This document shows positions 44,015 to 51,722 of a stretch of DNA of 64,000 bases, in pieces; the stretch's first letter is position 1, and every line of letters starts with the position of its first letter. Origin of the DNA: Treponema sp. (GTDB taxonomy: Bacteria; Spirochaetota; Spirochaetia; Treponematales; Breznakiellaceae); assembly GCA_031266095.1 (NCBI GenBank), contig JAISBR010000085.1, forward strand, positions 53,282 to 117,281, read 5' to 3'. The position numbers and the translations under genes were made by a program. The notes under the pieces were generated by a model that did no database searches, was not told the origin of the DNA, and worked only from the letters and a program-made list of their open reading frames with translations.

Positions 44015-45100
44015 ATGGAAAAAAGAAAAAAATTCTGCGGACGTATCTTCGCGCCGCTGCTCATAGCGGTGGTCCTAATCACGGTCTGCGGAAAGAGCAT
44101 ACAGGACGTCGACTCAGAAAAAATCGACCCTTATTATATTACCGGATCTCCGCAGAACAGGGAAAATTTCCAGGACCTTTTTACCCTGCTCGCCAAGGAA
44201 CAGGACTCCACCGAGAGCCAGTTCGCGGTGATCAGGGAAATCGCCAATAGCTACGTCAGGATCAAAGAGTACGGCAAGCTGATCCATTTTCTCTGCTCCC
44301 GAACTATCAATTATCCCGAAGATCCCTACAACAGTTATTACCTGTTGATGATAGCCTACGCCTATACACAGCAGGATGCATACCCGGTGGCTGCCCGGTA
44401 TTTTGATTTGATCGTAAAAAATTACCCTGATCTGACTATTAATGGAGAATCCATTCACCTGGCCTGCCTCAAGCAGCTCATTGAATTGACTGATAATCCG
44501 GAACAACGGGTCTGGTACTATCAGGAATTGATCTCCCGGTTTTCCGAACAGATCGACCTGGGCACTGCTTATTTCATGCTGGCCCAGTCTTATGAACGGA
44601 TCGGGGACTGGACCGGAGCCATCCAGATCTATACACAGTACCTGCCCTACGCCGGAACAGTGATACCGGGCTTTCCCAACGCGGATAATTATGCCAAACA
44701 GCAGGTGGACTTCAGCAAGTCCCCCAAGGACTGGACCTTTGAAAGCCTGCCGGCGCTGCTCAGAGCGGTACAGGCCGCGCTGAACGAGGGCAGTCCCGGC
44801 CAGCTCAGGCGATGCCAGGCAAAGGTCAACTTTTTCGCCCGCTCCTGGGAGCAGAATGAAACCGATGATTCGGGAATGGCGGATTTCAGCCTTTCCTATT
44901 TTATGCGGGGCAACCGCATCCGCTATGCCGACAAACTGGATACCGCTTCTAACGCCACCGAAGCGTACTTACGGACATGGGGATGGTCCCAGTACATCTC
45001 TACATGGTATCTTTATTTTAGAAAGATATACTTCCCTTCGGACCCGGAAATCCACGGTCGATGGGAATGGGCGGGAGTATATTATGGGGAGAAATACTAA
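44015..45100 (+). CDS. Lipoprotein with TPR-like helical repeats
   Basis: 361 residues: signal peptide with lipobox (LITVCGKS), then helical pairs (YYLLMIAYAYTQQDAYPVAA, AYFMLAQSYERIGDWTGAIQ) as in outer-membrane-assembly-type TPR lipoproteins. Start at MEKRKK with AAGGA upstream; the frame opens 12 codons earlier. Its stop overlaps the mltD start (TAATG), so both act in the same envelope process. Confidence 0.8.
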   Translation: MEKRKKFCGRIFAPLLIAVVLITVCGKSIQDVDSEKIDPYYITGSPQNRENFQDLFTLLAKEQDSTESQFAVIREIANSYVRIKEYGKLIHFLCSRTINYPEDPYNSYYLLMIAYAYTQQDAYPVAARYFDLIVKNYPDLTINGESIHLACLKQLIELTDNPEQRVWYYQELISRFSEQIDLGTAYFMLAQSYERIGDWTGAIQIYTQYLPYAGTVIPGFPNADNYAKQQVDFSKSPKDWTFESLPALLRAVQAALNEGSPGQLRRCQAKVNFFARSWEQNETDDSGMADFSLSYFMRGNRIRYADKLDTASNATEAYLRTWGWSQYISTWYLYFRKIYFPSDPEIHGRWEWAGVYYGEKY

Positions 45101-46494
45101 TGAAGGAAAATGGCGGGCCTAAGATTTTAAAGGCGAGACGCGGTAAACTGCTGGCTTTCTTACTTTTCGCGGGCGTCTGGTCCAGGCTCTTAGCCGCCGA
45201 TTCTATCGGGAGCGCGGATCGTTCCAACGCCGCCGGCTTTCCCGCCGCCGCAGAACGCCCACTGCGAGGCGTTCCCGTTTATTTTTCGCTGGCTCCTCTC
45301 CGCCATTCCCCGGATCAGGCCTCTTTTACGTCAAATTCCCTCTTGAGCCTATCGGCGCTGGAACAGCCTCTCACCCAATATTACATCCGGCAGTATTCCA
45401 GTTTCGGCGGCATCAGCTGGCTCAACGCGGTTATGCGCCGGGGGAGCGTGTACCTGCCCTTTATTAAAGAAGAAATTACCAAGCGGAACCTGCCACCGGA
45501 ATTACTTTACCTTCCGGTAATTGAGTCGGGCTTTCAGGCTTCGGCGAGGAGCAGGTCCGGCGCGGTGGGACTTTGGCAGTTCATGCTGAACAGCATCGGT
45601 CCATACAATATGAAGGTAAACGATTTGATGGACGAGCGCCGGGATTTCCAGAAATCCACCGTAGGCGCGCTGCGAAAACTGGAAGAAAACTATAAGACCC
45701 TGGGAGACTGGCCTCTGGCCCTGGCGGCCTACAACGCCGGCTTGGGCGGGATAAACCGGGTGGTACGGCAGACCGGCAGCCGGGACTATTGGCTCCTCTC
45801 CGCTAAAAAGGAACTGAAGACTGAAACTATCCAGTATGTGCCGAAACTGCTGGCCGTTGCCTGGATACTGTCCCAGCCCCGCCGCTTTGGCGTGGATTTC
45901 TGGCCGGAGACCGTTGAGTGGACCACGATCCCGGTAGGCAGGCAGGCGTCGCTTGATATCATCGCCGCAGAAGCGGGCATCGACCGGGAGACGCTCCGGC
46001 TGGGGAATATGGAACTGCTTCACGGCATTACTCCCCCGGACGGCGCATACCGGCTCAAAGTTCCCGTCAATGTCTATCCCCTGGTGACCGAGGTTCTGGA
46101 ACGGGAAGACCTCAAACTGCTGCAATATTACCGCTACTCGGTCAAATACGGAGACACCCTCTCTGCCCTGGCGCGGCATTACGGAGTATCCCTCAACCTC
46201 ATTGAACAGTACAACCCCGGCATCATGAAACGCTACCTCAAGATAGGTGAAACCATCATCATACCCGCGTTCAAAGAAACCGGCCCGTACCAGGGCGGCG
46301 CGGTCGGCTCTCAGGCTGTGGTCTCCGCGGCGGAACGTCCCTTTACCGGCACTTACGTAGTCAAAAAGGGGGACAGCCTCTGGTCTCTGGCTCTGGCCTA
46401 CAAAGTCGATCCGCTGAATTTGGCTGACGCAAATGGTATGGGATTGAACCAAATCCTACCCGAAGGGAAACAACTGAAAGTTCCGATAAATTAA
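45100..46494 (+). CDS. mltD: MltD-like lytic transglycosylase with LysM domains
   Basis: Cleaves peptidoglycan glycan strands. 464 residues: signal peptide; SLT domain with catalytic Glu in LPVIESGFQASARSRSGAVG and WQFM, AAYNAGLGGINR; two LysM domains (about 345-390, YSVKYGDTLSALARHYGVSL; and 416-462, YVVKKGDSLWSLALAYKVDP). GGGGAG precedes the ATG; coupled to the upstream lipoprotein. Confidence 0.92.
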   Translation: MKENGGPKILKARRGKLLAFLLFAGVWSRLLAADSIGSADRSNAAGFPAAAERPLRGVPVYFSLAPLRHSPDQASFTSNSLLSLSALEQPLTQYYIRQYSSFGGISWLNAVMRRGSVYLPFIKEEITKRNLPPELLYLPVIESGFQASARSRSGAVGLWQFMLNSIGPYNMKVNDLMDERRDFQKSTVGALRKLEENYKTLGDWPLALAAYNAGLGGINRVVRQTGSRDYWLLSAKKELKTETIQYVPKLLAVAWILSQPRRFGVDFWPETVEWTTIPVGRQASLDIIAAEAGIDRETLRLGNMELLHGITPPDGAYRLKVPVNVYPLVTEVLEREDLKLLQYYRYSVKYGDTLSALARHYGVSLNLIEQYNPGIMKRYLKIGETIIIPAFKETGPYQGGAVGSQAVVSAAERPFTGTYVVKKGDSLWSLALAYKVDPLNLADANGMGLNQILPEGKQLKVPIN

Positions 46495-46505
46495 AGAGAA
46501 CCTTT

Positions 46506-46544
46506 GAGCCTCTTGCAAAACTCAGTTGATTTTGAAAGAGACTC
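46506..46544. repeat. Hairpin repeat, imperfect
   Basis: GAGCCTCTTGCAAAAC / GATTTTGAAAGAGACTC between mltD and the next gene. Confidence 0.7.
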
Positions 46545-46588
46545 CTTTATCAACAAGAACGATACTAATTTATAGAGGCGGAGGTGTC

Positions 46589-47464
46589 GTGAGGAAAATA
46601 GGGTGCCTGGCCCTTTTGGTTGCCGGTCTGACTTATGGGGAAGCCAATATCGGTATCAGCGGGCTTGTTGAATGGGACAAGATGGAGATCAGCGCATCGA
46701 TATCCCTGGAACTGGCGTCGGCCAATATCCGGTTGCCTGCGGGCAGGATTCAGGGAGAATCGCTGATCAACGCGGAATACCTCCGGCTGATCCGGCCGGG
46801 TATCCTGGGTCTGCGGCTGGATTCCTCCTCTACCGTGGCGGATCTAATCGACCGGGGGGAATGGAGCCTCCTGGAAGCGGAAAACCTCGCGCTGACCGCC
46901 CGGACTATAGCTCCCGCGCTGTCGCCGGATCTCCGTACCTTGTCCGCCTCCTACATCCTGAGCATGGACAGCGTACGCGCGGCCCTTATCCGCCATCAGC
47001 ATCCCGCTGAAATTATGCGGACCCTCAGCCCCGTTGCTGCCCCGGCTTACACGGGAATCGTCATTATCGCCGCCGAAGCCCTTCCGGTCCACGGCATGCG
47101 CGGCTCGGCGCTGACCCTGCCCTGCCTTTTCCCGAAGGTCTGGGATACGGAAATGAACCTCATCTTTGAGCGAAGTATGCTGGAACTCACCAACACCGTC
47201 ATGGTCCGCTACGCGCCGCCGCGAAGCGTCTTCTTTGACGGCCCTTCGAGCCTCTCCCCTGAAATCACGCCCCTGGTGGGGAACAGGCCTCTGCGGATTT
47301 TCGCCCGCGGCGTGTTCGGCATCAATTCCACGGACCCCATCATCGACCGGGAAGACGCCCTGCTGATTATCTCATCGGAAGAAAACCGCCGGCTCCTCCG
47401 GGAAGGCCGGGTGCTTATCGTGCTTAACGACTCGGTATTAAAAAGCCTGCTTACCGGAGAGTAA
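46589..47464 (+). CDS. Exported protein of unknown function
   Basis: 291 residues from a GTG preceded by GGAGG; signal peptide RKIGCLALLVAGLTYGEA. The mature part shows strand-helix alternation (AEYLRLIRPGILGLRLDSSS, GIVIIAAEALPVHGMRGSA, DALLIISSEENRRLL) that resembles flagellar/LPP20-like or bystander secreted proteins only loosely; no family assigned. Downstream of mltD on the same strand, so an envelope role is likely. Confidence 0.65.
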   Translation: MRKIGCLALLVAGLTYGEANIGISGLVEWDKMEISASISLELASANIRLPAGRIQGESLINAEYLRLIRPGILGLRLDSSSTVADLIDRGEWSLLEAENLALTARTIAPALSPDLRTLSASYILSMDSVRAALIRHQHPAEIMRTLSPVAAPAYTGIVIIAAEALPVHGMRGSALTLPCLFPKVWDTEMNLIFERSMLELTNTVMVRYAPPRSVFFDGPSSLSPEITPLVGNRPLRIFARGVFGINSTDPIIDREDALLIISSEENRRLLREGRVLIVLNDSVLKSLLTGE

Positions 47465-47571
47465 ATCCGGCGCATGATGCCGGCAAAACGCCTCGTTTTA
47501 GCCGGACTGGGACCGCTCAAAGACGATTTGCGTATCACCGGCCTGGCTCTGAAACATGGTGGGCCAGGAAG

Positions 47572-47594
47572 TTTGTTGCACTTCGTGCATAAAA
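47572..47594. repeat. Short dispersed hairpin repeat
   Basis: TTTGTTGCACTTCGTGCATA plus AAA; a perfect inverted copy lies at 58009-58031. Contains TGCAC-TTC-GTGCA. The surrounding gap 47465-47649 has no supported gene. Confidence 0.7.
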
Positions 47595-47649
47595 CCTATA
47601 AGCGCAACAGGCTCCTGGGCGCTGAATTGAGCGCCGGGCCGATTGGTCC

Positions 47650-49158
47650 CTACACGCTGAACCGCTCCCAAATTCCCGACAGCGCGGTTCTGACGGCGGT
47701 GTATTTTTCATATTTACGGCGATAAATTTCGGCTGTTTTGGGATTGGGTTCAATTTTTTGCTTTATCCTGGTCATGGCCCGGACCGCTTCTTCGTAGTTT
47801 TTGAATTCCCCGGCCGCGATTGCCGCAGCCATGGCGCAGCCAAGCGCCCCCAGCTCTTTTACAGCAATGGTTTCCATGGGAAAGCCGAGAATATCCGCAA
47901 ACATCTGTACCCATACCGGAGAATTAACCGCGCCGCCGGCAATCCGTATGGCTTTGGGGGCCGGGCGGGTTTTGAGCAGCCGGTCGATGTGAGTCTTGTG
48001 GGAATATACCACCCCTTCGTATACCGCCCTGAGGCAGTGGTTACGTTCATGGTACGCGGTCAAACCGACAAAAGCGGCCTTTCCCAAGGGGTGATCATTG
48101 GAGCCGTACAAAAAGGGCAAGAAATACACATCACTTTTTTCCGGGGGTATCGAAACAACCAGTTCATCGATATAGTCATAAAAACGTTTACCTTCGGGTA
48201 TGTTTTTTTTGTCGAAGAAATTATCCAAGAACCAGTCCAGGTTGCCTGCGGAAGTGGCGCTGCATTCCTCAACCAAAAAATAGGGCGGAATGGCAAAGAG
48301 AGAATTCATGGCGATACTGCCGTCGGTTACCGGCGTTTTGGAAATATACTCGTTGATGCTCCAGGTTCCGGCGATGGTACACAAGTCCTCCGGGCTGGTA
48401 ACATTCATGGCAATGGCACAGGAATCAATGTCGAACATACCCCCTGCGACCGGCGTACCTTCTTTCAAGCCCATGAGTTCCGCGGTTTCCCGGGTAATAG
48501 AACCGCATTTTTCGTAGGAAAACCGTATGGGCGCGAGTTTATCGTATACTTCTCCGATTCCCAGGGTATCCAACTGCGCCGGATCAAATCGTACGTTGAT
48601 AATGTCCATGAGGCCGGAACCGGATATGTCGGTAGCCTCAGAATAGGCCTCCCCGGTCATGCGGAAACGGATATAATCCTTGACCGAAAAAACCCATTGA
48701 ATATTTTCGTACACGGCCGGTTCATTGTCTTTGAGCCATGCCAACAGGGACACCTGCTGGGAAGCAAGCAGTTTTTGGCATATTTGAGGGTATAGTTTCC
48801 GCGCAACGCCGTTGGCGTACCATTTTTCCGGGTATTCCCACGCTCTGCTGTCGGTAGAAACAATACCGTTGTACGCGGGTTTGTTATTTTTGCCCCACAG
48901 GTACAGCCCCTTCCCATGGCCGCAGACGGATATGCCGATGATATCCGCGCTGTCAATGTGGGCGTCTTTGACCGCGTTCCGTACGCATTGGCAATTATGA
49001 CGCCACAATTCCTCCATGTCCCGTTCGGTATACCCCGGCTTGGGGGTCAGCAAGGGCGTATGCAGCCCTTTGGTGATTATTTCTGTACCGGTCAGATCAA
49101 AGATCGCCGCTTTTACCAGGGTACCGCCATTATCCAGGCCGATTACATATTTCGCCAT
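47650..49158 (-). CDS. FGGY-family carbohydrate kinase (xylulokinase/L-xylulokinase type)
   Basis: 502 residues: YVIGLDNGGTLVKAAIFD phosphate loop, ISVCGHGKGLYLWG, GGMFDIDSCAIAM, CTIAGTWSINEY and RIAGGAVNSPVWVQM adenosine motif. Closest in feel to L-xylulokinase (LyxK) and related pentulose kinases; the sugar cannot be fixed from sequence. AAGGAGG precedes the ATG; the frame upstream to 49389 runs through hairpin repeats and is not coding. Confidence 0.88.
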   Translation of the reverse strand: MAKYVIGLDNGGTLVKAAIFDLTGTEIITKGLHTPLLTPKPGYTERDMEELWRHNCQCVRNAVKDAHIDSADIIGISVCGHGKGLYLWGKNNKPAYNGIVSTDSRAWEYPEKWYANGVARKLYPQICQKLLASQQVSLLAWLKDNEPAVYENIQWVFSVKDYIRFRMTGEAYSEATDISGSGLMDIINVRFDPAQLDTLGIGEVYDKLAPIRFSYEKCGSITRETAELMGLKEGTPVAGGMFDIDSCAIAMNVTSPEDLCTIAGTWSINEYISKTPVTDGSIAMNSLFAIPPYFLVEECSATSAGNLDWFLDNFFDKKNIPEGKRFYDYIDELVVSIPPEKSDVYFLPFLYGSNDHPLGKAAFVGLTAYHERNHCLRAVYEGVVYSHKTHIDRLLKTRPAPKAIRIAGGAVNSPVWVQMFADILGFPMETIAVKELGALGCAMAAAIAAGEFKNYEEAVRAMTRIKQKIEPNPKTAEIYRRKYEKYTAVRTALSGIWERFSV

Positions 49159-49172
49159 ATAATCCTCCTTGA

Positions 49173-49212
49173 GGCTGCTTTCCCAAGACTTCAGCTTTTG
49201 GAAAAGCAGCCT
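49173..49212. repeat. Hairpin repeat
   Basis: GGCTGCTTTCCCAAG / CTTTTGGAAAAGCAGCC, 10 bp upstream of the FGGY kinase ribosome site. Confidence 0.75.
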
Positions 49213-49220
49213 TAGATATA

Positions 49221-49257
49221 AAGACTTCCTGAAAACCGGCCGGATTTTGAAAGAAGC
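49221..49257. repeat. Hairpin repeat, imperfect
   Basis: GACTTCCTGAAAACC / GGATTTTGAAAGAAG. Confidence 0.65.
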
Positions 49258-49457
49258 CCCATTAATATACCAGATCGCCGTATTTCCCGGCACATAAAAG
49301 CCTCTGTCCTTGGACAGCGGCACTCCGGTGGCTTCACTATAAATAGCACAGCCGTATCCGTCGGTCAAGGGCTTCGCCACGGAGGGCATCGGTGTTTACT
49401 TTTTTCAGGTCAAAATTCCCCTGAAAGCAGCATACTTTGAAGAAAAAATGCGGGGTA

Positions 49458-49485
49458 TTGCCTTTTCCCTGAAATATGCTATAAT
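49458..49485 (+). promoter_or_regulatory. Strong promoter of a candidate small RNA
   Basis: TTGCCT (49458-49463), 16-bp spacer, extended -10 TGcTATAAT (TATAAT at 49480-49485). One of the best sigma-70-type promoters in the window, and no protein gene follows it. Confidence 0.8.
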
Positions 49486-49491
49486 CATTCC

Positions 49492-49612
49492 GTAGCCATC
49501 ATCTACTATAAGGTAGTTGTCCGGCCCGTTGGGTTTGGACTGACCCTATAAATCCGGGTGAATGGCCGGATTTGGGCCCCCTCGTCCCCTCCCTGGGTTG
49601 GGGGCCTTTTTT
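49492..49612 (+). ncRNA. Candidate structured small RNA, about 121 nt
   Basis: Between a strong promoter and an intrinsic terminator the sequence folds into four successive hairpins: 49503-49516 (CTAC/GTAG), 49519-49540 (GTCC..CCC/GGG..GGAC), 49550-49573 (AAATCCGG/CCGGATTT, perfect 8 bp, 8-nt loop) and the terminator 49575-49606 (GGCCCCC/GGGGGCC) with TTTTTT. No ORF is inside and none follows on this strand. It lacks the conserved motifs of SRP RNA, tmRNA and RNase P RNA. 49613-49744 holds nothing else I can name. Confidence 0.72.
49575..49612 (+). terminator. Intrinsic terminator of the candidate small RNA
   Basis: GGCCCCC - 18-nt loop - GGGGGCC followed by TTTTTT. Confidence 0.82.
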
Positions 49613-49744
49613 GTCTTTAAACCCTGTGTATACAAGCGGCAATTTTTCCGTCGGGAACAAGGGTATTCCGGGCGGCGCTCCGCAGTCGGGTATGTCTTGG
49701 CCGGACTGTGGGGCGGAGAAAGGCCATATGAATGCAACAGGCTG

Positions 49745-50692
49745 CTAATACAGAGCTTCTCTCAAATTTTTGACGTTTTGGGACATCAGATCGTAATAGT
49801 TCGCGCCCCGGTCAAAATCTCGTTTGGAAATATTGTGAACCGCGTGGAGCAGCAATTTTTTAGCCCCTGTTTCTTCGCATATCGTATCGGCGATTTTTTC
49901 ATTGGAGAGTTCAATGTGGAAAACCACGGGGATTTTTTCAGCCCTTATTTTATCGACGAGAAACACAATCGTCGCGGCGCTGCATTCGGTTTCGGTGGAA
50001 CAGCCGGGGAAAGCCGCGAAATAGTTGAGGCCGTAGGCGTCGGCAAAATAACGGAATGGGAAACGGTCGCCAAATACAAAGGTTTTCCGTTTAGCGCCGT
50101 TTATCATCTCTTGAAAAGAAGAGTCCAAAGCCGACAATTTCGCGAGATAAGAAGCGGTGTTCCTTTCATATACCGCCGCATTGGAAGAATCCCGCCCTTT
50201 AAGTACGGAGGCGATTTTCTCTACAATGAGTTTCGCGTTTTTGGGGGATGTCCAGACATGTTCATCATATTCGGGTTCTTCCCCCCCTTCCTCTTCCTCT
50301 TCTTCCATCCCTTCCACAATCAGCTCTTCCACTACTTCTACGCAATCCATGAGGGTGATAATTTCCATACCGCCTGTGTCCATGGACTCAAGAATCCGTT
50401 CAACCCAGGCATCCGATTCTCCCCCCACATAAATAAACACATCACAATTTTGTACTTTGATGATATCCTGGGGAGTCGGTTCAAAAGAATGGCTCTCCGC
50501 TCCGGGGGGAAGCAGCATGGTGAGATTAACCTTGTCCCCGGCGATTTCACGGACAAAGTCATAGGGAGGAAATATGGTAGTTACCACATTTATTTTACCA
50601 TTATTATTTTTTCCTGTGTCCCTTCGCCCGCCGGCGGGCAAAACCGTTGCAAGGGACGCCATTATGCACACAAACAAAATTATTCGTTTCAT
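49745..50692 (-). CDS. znuA: Zinc (metal) ABC transporter substrate-binding protein, ZnuA-like
   Basis: Periplasmic metal binder of the cluster A-I family. 315 residues with signal peptide (about 1-22). Ligand regions: ESHSFEPTPQD, YDEHVWTSPKNA, and VVFHIELSNEKIADTI. Instead of the His-rich loop usual in ZnuA there is an acidic one (EGMEEEEEEGGEEPEYDEH). CAGGAG precedes the ATG at 50692. No permease or ATPase gene is adjacent; upstream are the Cys-rich membrane protein and the Fur regulator. Confidence 0.9.
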   Translation of the reverse strand: MKRIILFVCIMASLATVLPAGGRRDTGKNNNGKINVVTTIFPPYDFVREIAGDKVNLTMLLPPGAESHSFEPTPQDIIKVQNCDVFIYVGGESDAWVERILESMDTGGMEIITLMDCVEVVEELIVEGMEEEEEEGGEEPEYDEHVWTSPKNAKLIVEKIASVLKGRDSSNAAVYERNTASYLAKLSALDSSFQEMINGAKRKTFVFGDRFPFRYFADAYGLNYFAAFPGCSTETECSAATIVFLVDKIRAEKIPVVFHIELSNEKIADTICEETGAKKLLLHAVHNISKRDFDRGANYYDLMSQNVKNLREALY

Positions 50693-50706
50693 ATCTGTAA
50701 ACTCCT

Positions 50707-50837
50707 GAGCCTCTTGCAAAACTCGGTTGGTTTTGCCGAGGCTCTTGCAGTTTCTCGCCGTCGAACCTCCGGTTCGCAGGCTGCGAAACATGCATTTTTA
50801 AGCGGTCACTCTTTCAAAACTGAAGTTTTGAAAGAGT
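50707..50837. repeat. Composite hairpin repeat, copy B
   Basis: Inverted, nearly identical copy of 27971-28101. Left hairpin 50707-50743 (GAGCCTC..GCAAAAC / GTTTTGC..GGCTC), central GAACC-TCC-GGTTC, right hairpin with 13-bp perfect arms (ACTCTTTCAAAAC 50808-50820, GTTTTGAAAGAGT 50825-50837). It sits between znuA and the gene upstream; the open frame of znuA runs through it but is not coding there. Confidence 0.9.
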
Positions 50838-50891
50838 CTCTCCTGTTAAAATTTTTTAGACTCCGTCAAACGATTGGGCAAAGATTAAAAG

Positions 50892-51227
50892 TCAAAGATT
50901 CATTTTTACTTTTGACCGTACCGGATCCGCCGGGATGGAAGGAAAAACGACACGGCTCAATAAAAGCACGGACGTAAAAAACAGCCCCGAAAAAGAAGCG
51001 GGATAAACAACGGCGGATTTAAGCTGTCGGGAAAAATTCTCATTTACCTGGACAAGAAGGCAGAGGGGACAGCCTTCACCGATACAGTCATGATACCCCT
51101 GGGCTGCGGCAAAAGGTTCCGCGAAAAGGGATACGGCTAAAAAGCACAAGAATAAGACCAGCCGCACCCAGAGGCCCGCCTGAGTGTTCACAGGATAGCT
51201 CACGCGACTCAACCGGCGGACAGACAT
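50892..51227 (-). CDS. Small membrane protein with H-x-C-x5-CPxC motif
   Basis: 111 residues: two hydrophobic helices (about 21-36 and 78-95) separated by an outside loop with YHDCIGEGCPLCLLVQ. The His and three cysteines could bind zinc or other thiophilic metal. The start overlaps the fur end by 19 bp; an internal GTG is possible. Its place between a Fur-family regulator and znuA suggests a role in metal uptake or sensing. Family not named with certainty. Confidence 0.65.
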   Translation of the reverse strand: MSVRRLSRVSYPVNTQAGLWVRLVLFLCFLAVSLFAEPFAAAQGYHDCIGEGCPLCLLVQVNENFSRQLKSAVVYPASFSGLFFTSVLLLSRVVFPSIPADPVRSKVKMNL

Positions 51228-51625
51228 GTTTTGCAGGTTCCGTAAAAAATGGTTTTAAGCACATTGATTTGGAAATTATGCCCAACCCGAAGATGCAGTT
51301 CAATCTCATCCAGAAGCTCGCAGTCCTCATGGATAAGGCTGCCGCAAATCTCACATTTCAGATGAAAATGCTCTCGGCACTTTGTATTATCACTTATGTA
51401 TTGATAACAGGCGCCGCCGCTTACCGTATATTTACGGATTGTTCCCTCGGCGGCTAATCTTTCCAGATGCCGATATATCGTGGTCTGCCCGATGCCATCT
51501 TTTATATCCTCGAAATAACGTACCAGTTGATTAACCGTCACATGCCTGTCCCCAAGGGACCGCATATAATCAAGAATATGCTGCCCCTGCCGCGTATGAT
51601 AATTTACCGGTCGTTTGTGGTTCAT
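51209..51625 (-). CDS. Fur-family metalloregulator (Zur-like)
   Basis: 138 residues: winged helix with GIGQTTIYRHLERLAAEGTI (recognition helix), dimerisation domain with REHFHLKCEICGSLIHEDC and the second pair CKTC, giving the structural Cys4 zinc site. The neighbouring znuA favours zinc sensing (Zur), but PerR/Fur cannot be excluded. Probably autoregulated through the dyad at 51660-51692. The predicted +1 is 3 nt before the ATG and no Shine-Dalgarno exists. Confidence 0.9.
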   Translation of the reverse strand: MNHKRPVNYHTRQGQHILDYMRSLGDRHVTVNQLVRYFEDIKDGIGQTTIYRHLERLAAEGTIRKYTVSGGACYQYISDNTKCREHFHLKCEICGSLIHEDCELLDEIELHLRVGHNFQINVLKTIFYGTCKTCLSAG

Positions 51626-51634
51626 AACAGTCAG

Positions 51635-51692
51635 ATCATATCTCTAAAAAACGATGTTGTCAATATGAAAATGAAAATTGTTTTCATATTGA
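51635..51692 (-). promoter_or_regulatory. Promoter and dyad operator of the fur-type gene
   Basis: TTGACA (51658-51663), 17 bp, TATGAT (51635-51640). A perfect 12-bp inverted repeat, TCAATATGAAAA (51660-51671) and TTTTCATATTGA (51681-51692) with a 9-nt centre, begins inside the -35. Its AT-rich TGAAAAnnnnnnnTTTTCA core resembles Fur/Zur boxes, so bound repressor would block RNA polymerase. Confidence 0.85.
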
Positions 51693-51722
51693 TATATAAG
51701 CGGCGGTTTTCCCTCCCCTTCG

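Noticed and set aside
47474..47725. 83-codon plus-strand frame after the exported protein
   Set aside because: Overlaps the end of the FGGY kinase and a short repeat; no ribosome site or family.
49562..50977. 471-codon plus-strand open frame
   Set aside because: It lies antisense to znuA and the repeat region, has no ribosome site and an aromatic-rich composition typical of a shadow frame.
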